Assembly (NCBI GenBank): GCA_003446775.1
Contig: DMCH01000159.1
Span: 32,382-39,254 of the forward strand
DNA: 6,873 nucleotides
Direction: 5' to 3'
From: Chloroflexota bacterium
Lineage (GTDB): Bacteria; Chloroflexota; Dormibacteria; Dormibacterales; Dormibacteraceae
Both the position numbers and the translations under genes were made by a program. Each line of letters begins with the position of its first letter. Position 1 is the stretch's first letter. A model generated the notes under the pieces. It did no database searches and had not been told where the DNA came from. It saw only the letters and a list, made by a program, of their open reading frames with translations. Shown here one piece after another: positions 1-5,663 of the stretch.

Positions 1-39
1 AGAAAATCGATAAGGAACCGCTCCGCGAGTGGTAAAGCT

Positions 40-1482
40 TCAGTTCAGCGGACCGTGGGGAACCACCGTCACGATCAAGAGCAGAGCTGCGATGGCCATG
101 CCAATGGTCGCGATCCAGACCAGTGAGAGGCTTAGGCGACCGCTAACCCGCTTCTGCATGACCCTCTTATCCGATCCGAGCAGCGCGATCAGGACCATCA
201 GTGGCGGCGCGACGACACCGTTTATTACTGCCGTGTAGAACAAAGCGCTGATCACATCGATTCGTAGCAGGTTCACTGCGACTCCGGCTAGGGTCGCGAC
301 AACGATCACGGCGTAGAAGGTAGGCCGATATTTGGGTTTCTCGGCGAGCGTGCCTTTGAGACCAGTGAACTCGGCCAGCGCGTAGGCTGCCGAACCCGAG
401 AGGACTGGAATCGCTAAGAGGCCGGTGCCGATTAACCCGGCCGCGAAAAGTACGAACGCGAAGGAGCCGGCAAGAGGCTCAAGAGCCTTGGCCGCCTGAT
501 CAGCGGTCGCAATACCCGTCACGCCGTGGGCGTTGAAAGTCGCGGCGGTGACCAGGATGATCGCGTACATCACCACCTGCGAGAACGCCATTCCAACGAA
601 GACATCAATCCGGGCGCCACGCATCTCAGATCGGGTGACCCCTTTGCGCAAGCGCTCGGTCCGTTGACCGGCCGCCTTCATCTCGTCGACCTCAGACGAC
701 GCCTGCCAGAAGAAGAGGTATGGCGAGATGGTCGTTCCCAGGATGGCGACCACCATCGTGATGAAGGCCTTGTTGAACTCCAGGTGGGGAACAAAGGTGG
801 CGATCAGCACCTTCATGAGCGGCGGATGGACCAGGAATGCGGTGATCACGTAGGCGAAAAGCGCGAGGGTGAGCCACTTGAAGGCGTTGAATATGAACCG
901 ATAGCTGGCAAAGAGCTGGAGGCCCACGATCAGGGCTGCCGCCGGCACCACCAGCCAGACCGGAGCAATCCTCCCCCTGGTTAGCAGCGAGCCACCGGCC
1001 GCGACCGCGCCGAGGTCGGCGCCGATGTTGATGGTGTTCGCGACCACCATCAACAGGATGCAGACGCCGACCAGCCAGGTCGGGAACTTGCGGCGAAGGC
1101 TGACTCCGAGCCCGACACCCGTGTGCAGCGCAATTCGCGCGCAGAGCTCCTGCATTGCCAACATGAGCGGAAAGGTGAATAGCGCTGTCCACAGGACGCC
1201 GAAGCCAAACTGGGCGCCCGCTTGCGAGTAGGTGCCGATGCCGCTCGGGTCGTCGTCACTCGCCCCGGTGATGAGGCCAGGTCCGAGGATCTGCAGGAAA
1301 CCCTTCAGGCCCACGCGCCGCGTGGCGCCAACGCCGGTCTCCGGGGTGGTCGGACCGCCAGTGGCCGCCACATCGCCACCCTCATGCGGCGCTTTGAGGA
1401 GCTCGCTTTCCGCCGGCTCGACGTTCGGGCCGAGCTTCGTGCGCTGCAGGGCCGGGTCTTCGATCTCGTGCTCGGGTTCCAA
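40..1482 (-). CDS. Divergent Nramp-family divalent metal transporter
   Basis: This is a 480-residue inner-membrane carrier of the Nramp (SLC11/MntH) family, which moves divalent metals with the LeuT fold. A hydrophilic, acidic N-terminal tail of about 58 residues precedes the first helix (GFLQILGPGLITGASDDDPS, from residue 61), and roughly eleven hydrophobic segments follow. The helix 1 metal motif is DPSG (78-81) instead of the canonical DPGN, and the helix 6 motif is SPY (253-255) instead of MPH. The Asn and Met ligands of manganese/iron Nramps are therefore absent, while Asp78 remains. Proteins of this DPSG type are usually annotated as Nramp-like, and some divergent relatives (NRMTs) transport Mg2+ or Mn2+; the substrate here is inferred, not shown. 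The start is TTG at 1482, preceded by GGAG at 1487-1490, with an in-frame TGA 18 nt upstream, so it is the first possible start. No metal-regulator box was recognised upstream. Confidence 0.93.
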   Translation of the reverse strand: MEPEHEIEDPALQRTKLGPNVEPAESELLKAPHEGGDVAATGGPTTPETGVGATRRVGLKGFLQILGPGLITGASDDDPSGIGTYSQAGAQFGFGVLWTALFTFPLMLAMQELCARIALHTGVGLGVSLRRKFPTWLVGVCILLMVVANTINIGADLGAVAAGGSLLTRGRIAPVWLVVPAAALIVGLQLFASYRFIFNAFKWLTLALFAYVITAFLVHPPLMKVLIATFVPHLEFNKAFITMVVAILGTTISPYLFFWQASSEVDEMKAAGQRTERLRKGVTRSEMRGARIDVFVGMAFSQVVMYAIILVTAATFNAHGVTGIATADQAAKALEPLAGSFAFVLFAAGLIGTGLLAIPVLSGSAAYALAEFTGLKGTLAEKPKYRPTFYAVIVVATLAGVAVNLLRIDVISALFYTAVINGVVAPPLMVLIALLGSDKRVMQKRVSGRLSLSLVWIATIGMAIAALLLIVTVVPHGPLN

Positions 1483-1777
1483 CGCGCTCCATTTTCCGGG
1501 TCAACACCCCCCGACGCAATCCAGGTAACGCGCCGGCTCTATCTCCGCTCCAATAGGTTCGTGCCCGCCACCGGACTGTTTCGGCGGACCGGATACTTCG
1601 CCGCCGACCGATGCCGACGCGCCGAGAAGGTTTCCAGTTCAGTCTCCGCGACCTTGGGGGAACGGACACGGAGCAGCGCCTCATCGACCGGGTGGCCCTC
1701 GCGGGCATATCCGGAGAAGGTCTGCGCCGTCGGTCCGCTTCCCTCGTTCAGGCCGCGGGTCGGTGTACGGTTTGGGA
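1483..1777. other. Intergenic stretch upstream of the Nramp gene
   Basis: No gene, RNA or repeat could be supported here. Open frames exist on both strands, as expected in G+C-rich DNA, but none shows a recognisable family, a good ribosome site or a clear coding advantage over the opposite strand. The promoter of the minus-strand Nramp gene should lie in this stretch, but no convincing -35/-10 pair or operator was found. Confidence 0.5.
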
Positions 1778-1948
1778 ATGCCCCGTCGCAAACGCAAAGG
1801 TGCTGGACCTCGACCAACGGCAAAGCCGCAGAGCAGCGATCAAGCGCCCGGCGAAGAGGTGGTCCAGGTCAACGACCGGTACAGGGGCGGCGAGCCCGCG
1901 CCCGACATGCAGCAAGAGGAGCAGGCGCAGCACCAAACCGGGGGGTAG
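1778..1948 (+). CDS. Possible small hydrophilic hypothetical protein
   Basis: This ORF would encode a 56-residue protein starting MPRRKRKGAG, with a basic N-terminus and a Gln/Glu/Pro-rich C-terminal half, and no membrane segment or known motif. It is the only ORF on the plus strand of the window that does not simply mirror a minus-strand gene. The late codons mostly end in G or C, as expected for a gene in this genome, but the early ones do not. The ATG at 1778 is preceded by TTTGGGA, which is too close to be a good ribosome site; a GTG at 1763 could add five residues. It ends at TAG, about 110 bp before the tRNA-like element on the same strand. The family is not recognised and it may be chance. 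Confidence 0.35.
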   Translation: MPRRKRKGAGPRPTAKPQSSDQAPGEEVVQVNDRYRGGEPAPDMQQEEQAQHQTGG

Positions 1949-2043
1949 CCCAGGGCGGTAGCTCAAGCCAAATTCGAAGAACTCTGAATTGGAGAAGAGG
2001 CCGGTCGACAATTCGACTCGGTCCTACCTAAGGGGGCTTGCAC

Positions 2044-2049
2044 TAACCT
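2044..2049 (+). promoter_or_regulatory. Possible -10 box of tRNA-like element copy 1
   Basis: TAACCT fits TANNNT and lies 11 nt before the first base of the tRNA-like sequence. It sits in a block similar to that upstream of copy 2: AACCTTCGGAG here against ACCCTTCAGGG there. No -35 hexamer stands out at 15-18 nt spacing, so support comes only from conservation between the copies. Confidence 0.25.
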
Positions 2050-2060
2050 TCGGAGATGAC

Positions 2061-2210
2061 GCCGGCGTAGCTCAATTGGCAGAGCAGCTGTTTTGTAAAC
2101 AGGTCACGGAGATCGAAATCCGCCAAAAAAGGGCCTTATCGCCAGCTGTTTAAAAACAACTGAACATCGCTTTTGGACGATGCGAAACGAAGCTTACTAG
2201 AAGCTCTCGA
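2061..2210 (+). ncRNA. tRNA-Thr(UGU)-derived structured element, copy 1
   Basis: Positions 2061-2104 read as the 5' part of a tRNA: acceptor strand GCCGGCG, T8-A9, D-arm GCTC-AATTGGCA-GAGC, then anticodon arm GCTGT-TTTGTAA-ACAGG with anticodon TGT (Thr) and a mismatched last pair. A normal T-arm with TTCGA and the 3' strand CGCCGGC do not follow. Instead come GAGATCGAAATC (2109-2120), a GCC/GGC hairpin with an A-rich loop, CAGCTGTTT-AA-AAACAACTG (2143-2162, one mismatch), CATCG...CGATG (2165-2182) and AGCTT...AAGCT (2191-2205). All of these have counterparts in copy 2 at 4289-4440. It ends 40 bp before the stop codon of the opposing ABC permease gene. It is not a working tRNA as read. It could be a structured non-coding RNA, a tRNA-derived repeat or a decaying tRNA relic; conserved pairing favours the first two. 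Confidence 0.6.
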
Positions 2211-2250
2211 TGCCAGAAGTAGGCCAATCCATTGCCCGGTCCGAACCAGA

Positions 2251-3072
2251 TTAGCGTGAGATGCGGCTATACCGGTGCACGCAGACGGGCGCGGCGATGG
2301 CGACGATCAAGATTGCCAGTCCGATCGTAGTAACGACAGCGTGATCCAGCGACCACACGCCCGGTGGTGGGGGCCCGATGCTGTTACCAAAGAGCTGGCG
2401 GCCGGCGGTGACCAGCGCGGAAATTGGATTCCAGTTGGCGAACACCCTCAACCACGCCGGCATGTTCGCGGGGTCGACGAACACATTCGAGATGAAGCCG
2501 AAGAGGAAGGTGGGAATCCCGATGATCACGTCAGCCGCCTGCGCAGATCGTGCCAAGAGCCCGACCAGGATCCCGAGCCAGATCATCGCGAAGCCGTAGA
2601 GCTCATATAGTCCGAATGCAAGGGCGGCGTTACCCAGGCCGCCGGTCGGACGCCAGCCGACGGCCAGAGCGCACAGGATCATCACCACCATCGCTGGAAG
2701 TCCCAACACGAGGCTGGATACGGCGCGGCCGATCACGATCGCGGAGCGAGCGATCGGCAAGGTCTTGAAGCGGTCGATGACACCCTCACTCATGTCGGTG
2801 GCGATCCCGACCGCGACGCTGTTGGAGCCGAAGAGTATGGCTTGGGAGAAAAGCCCCGGCATCAGATAGGAGCGATAGTCCCCGCCAGGGATCTTGATCG
2901 AGTCGCCGAAGACATAGCCGAAGAGGACCACGAAGATGATTGGAAACAGGACGCTGCCGAAGATCACGTCCGGCTGCCGCACCCCTCGCTTCAAGTAGCG
3001 GAGGGTGGCGGTGTAGGCGTCAACCACGCTCCAGGGAAGCCGGATCGCCGACGCGACGGCCTGCCGGCTCAA
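2251..3072 (-). CDS. ABC-2 type transporter permease, DrrB-like
   Basis: This is a 273-residue membrane subunit of an ABC exporter, predicted to form the transmembrane half for the ATPase encoded just upstream. It has the ABC-2 layout: a short cytoplasmic N-terminus, helix 1 near residues 38-56, then about five more helices to residue 265. Family hallmarks are GVIDRFKTLPIARSAIVIGR (97-116) after helix 2 and the region FGFISNVFVDPANMPAWLR (191-209) followed by NPISALVTAGRQL. This resembles DrrB of antibiotic-resistance exporters, but this protein class exports varied lipophilic compounds, so the substrate is unknown. The start is TTG at 3072, whose first bases overlap the ATPase TGA (TTGA), indicating translational coupling; a weak GAGAAAG lies upstream at 3077-3083. 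The stop at 2251 is 40 bp from tRNA-like copy 1. Confidence 0.93.
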   Translation of the reverse strand: MSRQAVASAIRLPWSVVDAYTATLRYLKRGVRQPDVIFGSVLFPIIFVVLFGYVFGDSIKIPGGDYRSYLMPGLFSQAILFGSNSVAVGIATDMSEGVIDRFKTLPIARSAIVIGRAVSSLVLGLPAMVVMILCALAVGWRPTGGLGNAALAFGLYELYGFAMIWLGILVGLLARSAQAADVIIGIPTFLFGFISNVFVDPANMPAWLRVFANWNPISALVTAGRQLFGNSIGPPPPGVWSLDHAVVTTIGLAILIVAIAAPVCVHRYSRISR

Positions 3073-4061
3073 CCGTCTTTCTCAGTGGCTCGAGCTGTCA
3101 AGCCGGCACCGTCTGAGTGGCCGGTGACGGTGCTGAACACCTCATCCAGGCTCGGGTGCTCAAGGCCGACCTCATAGATGGGCAGACCCATGCGCTCGAG
3201 CTGCGCCACCACCTCGCGGAGACTAGCCAGGCCGTTGGAGGCAGGCATGCTGACCGATAGTCCATGGATTTCGGCCCGATCGCCGAGCACGCTTCGCACC
3301 CGCTCGAGTGCGGCGGCATCCTGATCGGGAAGCGTGACCCGAACATGTGGTCGCCCGATCGATGCCTTGAGCTGCTCGGGTGTTCCCTGAGCCACGACCA
3401 AACCGCGGTCGATGACGACGATGGTGTCGGCCAGCTGATCGGCTTCGTCCAGGTATTGGGTCGTGAGCAGCACTGTGGTGCCGCGCGAGACCAGGGCGCG
3501 AATTGCGGCCCACATCTCACGGCGACTGATCGGATCCAACCCGGTGGTGGGCTCATCGAGAAAGAGCACCTCCGGCTCTGCGATCAGGCTGGCGGCCAGG
3601 TCGAGACGTCGCTTCATACCGCCCGAGTATTTCTTCACCAGCCGGTCCTTCGCGTCGACAAGGTCGAACTCGTGGAGCAAGTCGTTTGCGCGGCGGCGCG
3701 AGGTCGCCGCTCCCAAATGGCAGAAGCGGCCGACGATGTCAAGGTTCTCCTGCCCGGTCAAAAGCTCGTCCATTGTTGCGGTCTGACCAGTGACTCCGAT
3801 ACGAGTTCGTACCTTGTCCGCTTGGCTGAAGACGTCGAATCCAGCCACCTGTGCTCGCCCGCTATCGGCTGAAAGCAGGGTCGTGAGGATGCGGACGGCT
3901 GTTGTCTTGCCGGCACCGTTGCGGCCAAGGAGTGCGCAAACGCTGCCGGAAGGGACCTCCAGGCTGACGTTCACCAACGCATGGGTTGCGCCGAACGAGC
4001 GGGCGAGACGTTCTGCGGAGATCGCGGCAGAGGTCATGGAACTCGAGTTTCGCATCTTCAT
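3069..4061 (-). CDS. ABC exporter ATP-binding subunit, DrrA-like
   Basis: This is the cytoplasmic ATPase that powers the exporter formed with the permease encoded next. Counted from ATG 4061 it has 330 residues: Walker A GRNGAGKTT (46-54, Lys52), Q-loop GVTGQ, signature YSGGMKRR (145-152), Walker B LFLDEP (Asp169-Glu170) and D-loop GLDP. The switch position reads TTQYLDEAD, so Gln replaces the usual H-loop His; this is typical of the daunorubicin-resistance (DrrA) subfamily. A C-terminal domain of about 100 residues ends in LEHPSLDEVFSTVTGH, the DUF4162-type tail of that group. The frame stays open to 4160, but the upstream extension is Ser/Cys-rich and unlike the family. ATG 4061, 4055 and 4037 are all possible; none has a strong ribosome site, and 4037 gives the most typical N-terminus. 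It overlaps the permease start by 4 nt, so the two form an operon. Confidence 0.93.
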   Translation of the reverse strand: MKMRNSSSMTSAAISAERLARSFGATHALVNVSLEVPSGSVCALLGRNGAGKTTAVRILTTLLSADSGRAQVAGFDVFSQADKVRTRIGVTGQTATMDELLTGQENLDIVGRFCHLGAATSRRRANDLLHEFDLVDAKDRLVKKYSGGMKRRLDLAASLIAEPEVLFLDEPTTGLDPISRREMWAAIRALVSRGTTVLLTTQYLDEADQLADTIVVIDRGLVVAQGTPEQLKASIGRPHVRVTLPDQDAAALERVRSVLGDRAEIHGLSVSMPASNGLASLREVVAQLERMGLPIYEVGLEHPSLDEVFSTVTGHSDGAGLTARATEKDG

Positions 4062-4252
4062 GGCCAGACGCCGCTTGTGAATACCTACCCGGTCGCTTTC
4101 AGAACCGTCACCCAAGCACGAAGAGCAACACCAAGCCGATGATGATCGTGGCAGCGTCATGCCCCAGCGTCACAGCTCAGCCCCTCTGTCATCTCGTGGT
4201 GCGCCAGATCCTGCTCGATCCTACAAACTACTGCACGTCAGTGAAGCCGGCC
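4062..4252. other. Intergenic region between the ABC operon and the tRNA-like element
   Basis: This stretch separates the start of the minus-strand ABC operon from the promoter-like region of tRNA-like copy 2. It should carry the promoter of the exporter operon. No clear -35/-10 pair, operator palindrome or regulator gene was found, so control of the exporter is not visible here. Confidence 0.4.
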
Positions 4253-4279
4253 TTGACGCAACAGGCGTTCCTTTACCCT
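4253..4279 (+). promoter_or_regulatory. Possible sigma70-type promoter of tRNA-like element copy 2
   Basis: TTGACG (4253-4258) and TACCCT (4274-4279, TANNNT) are separated by 15 nt, slightly short of ideal. The -10 box ends 9 nt before the first base of the tRNA-like sequence, a spacing that would give a transcript starting at or near GCCGGCG. The -10 region resembles that of copy 1 (ACCCTTCAGGG against AACCTTCGGAG). This suggests plus-strand transcription of the element, but it is inferred from sequence only. Confidence 0.35.
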
Positions 4280-4288
4280 TCAGGGGGC

Positions 4289-4440
4289 GCCGGCGTAGCT
4301 CAAATTGGCAGAGCAGCTGTTTTGTAAACAGGTGGCCTGTCTCTGAGATCGAAATCGGCCCAAAAGGGCCCTATGACCAGCTGTTTAAAAACAGCTGTCC
4401 ATCGTCTTTAGGACGACGCCAATGAAGTTTACTTCGAGGC
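4289..4440 (+). ncRNA. tRNA-Thr(UGU)-derived structured element, copy 2
   Basis: The first 45 nt match copy 1 exactly except for one extra A in the D-loop: GCCGGCG, D-arm GCTC...GAGC and an anticodon arm with loop TTTGTAA. About 11 nt differ next, then GAGATCGAAATC recurs (4345-4356). Further hairpins are GGCCC-AAAA-GGGCC (4357-4370), CAGCTGTTT-AA-AAACAGCTG (4378-4397, nine perfect pairs), TCGTC-TTTAG-GACGA (4402-4416) and GAAGT-TT-ACTTC (4424-4435). Stems are kept although bases differ from copy 1, which suggests selection on RNA folding. No TTCGA T-loop and no CGCCGGC 3' strand are present, so it cannot close a cloverleaf. It ends 34 bp before the stop of the opposing CopD-like gene, matching the placement of copy 1. 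Alternatives are a SINE-like tRNA-derived repeat or the scar of an insertion at a tRNA gene. Confidence 0.62.
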
Positions 4441-4474
4441 GGTCATGAGTGCGATGTCGGCGGGCGAGATCTGT

Positions 4475-4924
4475 CTATCCTTCGGTCATCCTGACCGCTA
4501 GCCAGAAGATCCCCAGCGTCACAACGAAAAGCAACAGGGATACCACGCGGGAGACGGCGATCGCACGTCGAGAATCCGTGCGGCGTCCGGCAAGCGTGTG
4601 AACGGCGGTGAGCGCCACGACCAATACAGCGAGGCTCGTCTTCGTTTCCAGGAGTCGGCCGAAATCCGTTCGCGGCAGCGCCGAGAGGCTGTAACCGAGC
4701 CTGGGCCACGCCATCGCAGCTCCCGAGACTGCGATCAGGGCCCACGCTATGACGGACCCGAGCAGGAAGGCTCGCCCGGTTCGTGACATCAAGCGCCGGA
4801 AGGTTGGCCGGTCCAGAGTTCGCGCCGCGATCACGGCGACCACCGCGAGGAAGATCATGCCGCCGAGCCAGAAAGCCGCAGCGACCAGATGAATCAGCCG
4901 CCAGGTCTCGTCCAACCTCTCCAC
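4475..4924 (-). CDS. CopD-like four-helix membrane protein
   Basis: This is a 149-residue integral membrane protein with four predicted helices (about 10-32, 50-72, 93-112 and 122-146). The N-terminal WRLIHLVAAAFWLGG with His12, the Lys-containing third helix (ETKTSLAVL) and a second helix His at 109 resemble the copper resistance D (CopD/YcnJ) membrane domain. Some relatives bind heme or move copper. A role in copper supply to the respiratory enzyme encoded upstream is inferred from context. The start is GTG at 4924. An ATG four bases upstream is in another frame, and no ribosome site is obvious. A 106-bp gap separates it from the CtaG-like gene on the same strand, so it may be the last gene of that operon. 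Its stop lies 34 bp from the end of tRNA-like copy 2. Confidence 0.75.
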   Translation of the reverse strand: MERLDETWRLIHLVAAAFWLGGMIFLAVVAVIAARTLDRPTFRRLMSRTGRAFLLGSVIAWALIAVSGAAMAWPRLGYSLSALPRTDFGRLLETKTSLAVLVVALTAVHTLAGRRTDSRRAIAVSRVVSLLLFVVTLGIFWLAVRMTEG

Positions 4925-5030
4925 ACATGATGGGGTCCCGGCGGCGGGGAGGTCGGGCGGCAGCGACCTCGAGTCACCGTGAACAAGAGATCAACTGATT
5001 CGGACAGGCGTTTCCTCGCCAGCCTCGGCA

Positions 5031-5663
5031 TCAGAACGGCAAGACCCAGCCGACCAGGGCCGCCAGTGCAAACAGCGCCAGGACCGCGTTGGTTGCTCCC
5101 GGTCGCGCAAGCCCTCTGCGAAGTGGTCCCCAAAAGGCGAGGACCAACCAGGCCAGCGGCATCGCCACCAACTCCGCGATTCCAGCGGTGGTCGCCTGCC
5201 CTGAGTAGCTCGGATAGACGAAGGCGTTTGCAAGCTCAGCCAGTACGAGCGGCCACATGACCACGTTGGCGCCGATGAACAGCGCTGCTTTCCGTGCCCC
5301 GCTGAGCTGGGGCACCGCCCAGCCCATGGCACCGCCTCCGATCAGCAGCGTCACGTGCGCGAATATGTGTGCGGGTTGATTGGTCTCGGCCCAGCTGAGC
5401 AGAGGCGGCAAGTGCCACGCGAACGCGGCAACCAGGCCCGCCCAAGCCACAAAAGTTCGTCCCGGAAGCCTCACCAGATCGCGGAAGTGGTAGCCAACGA
5501 TGGCTCCGGCGATAACCCACAGCCAGTGCGCAAAGTGATGCACGAGCAGGCTCTGAGCACTCAGACCAGCCACCGTCGGCGACGCAAGAATCAACAGCAG
5601 CAGCGGCCCGGTAAGCCAATCTCGGGCGCCCGCAGACGCCGATCTAGACCTCGCTGGGTGCAA
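5031..5663 (-). CDS. CtaG/DUF1404-like polytopic membrane protein
   Basis: This membrane protein of about 210 residues has six or so hydrophobic segments and conserved-looking histidines: HHFAHW (His42, 43, 46), GYHF (His59), WHLP (His84) and HIFAH (His99, 103), counted from TTG 5663. The WHLPPLL...H...H...GW pattern resembles the CtaG family, which helps build the CuB centre of cytochrome oxidase, and the DUF1404 relatives. The gene follows the heme-copper subunit I gene directly, supporting a role in assembly or copper insertion, or as an extra subunit. The start is uncertain. The frame is open to a TTG at 5723, which would overlap the upstream gene by 80 bp; TTG 5663 reduces this to 20 bp, and later TTG 5594 or GTG 5573 are possible but would cut into the first helix. 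No ATG is available. Family assignment is by motif pattern only. Confidence 0.7.
   Translation of the reverse strand: MHPARSRSASAGARDWLTGPLLLLILASPTVAGLSAQSLLVHHFAHWLWVIAGAIVGYHFRDLVRLPGRTFVAWAGLVAAFAWHLPPLLSWAETNQPAHIFAHVTLLIGGGAMGWAVPQLSGARKAALFIGANVVMWPLVLAELANAFVYPSYSGQATTAGIAELVAMPLAWLVLAFWGPLRRGLARPGATNAVLALFALAALVGWVLPF

Noticed and set aside
1222..2031. Long plus-strand ORF (269 residues)
   Set aside because: Its first 260 bp are antisense to the clear Nramp gene, its composition is Arg/Gly/Ala-rich and low in motif content, and it resembles no family.
2061..2135. Functional tRNA-Thr(TGT) gene
   Set aside because: The 5' half is convincing, but there is no proper 5-bp T-stem with a TTCGA-type loop, no CGCCGGC 3' acceptor strand, and the last anticodon-stem pair is G-G. 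The same holds at 4289.
4062..4160. N-terminal extension of the ABC ATPase to 4160
   Set aside because: The added residues are Ser/Cys-rich, are not seen in DrrA-type ATPases, and there are good in-frame ATG codons at 4061, 4055 and 4037.
4357..4397. Rho-independent terminator
   Set aside because: The hairpins GGCCC-AAAA-GGGCC and CAGCTGTTT-AA-AAACAGCTG are strong, but neither is followed by a T-run on either strand. They are better explained as parts of the structured element.
2061..4440. attL/attR of an integrative element inserted in a tRNA gene
   Set aside because: Such insertions usually duplicate the tRNA 3' end, whereas here the 5' part plus unrelated downstream sequence is repeated. 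There is no integrase in the segment, and the copies have diverged outside the tRNA part. Not excluded as an ancient event.
4289..4440. Group I intron or tmRNA-like gene
   Set aside because: The anticodon loop is uninterrupted, no intron core or tag-coding frame was recognised, and no 3' tRNA-like closing strand exists.
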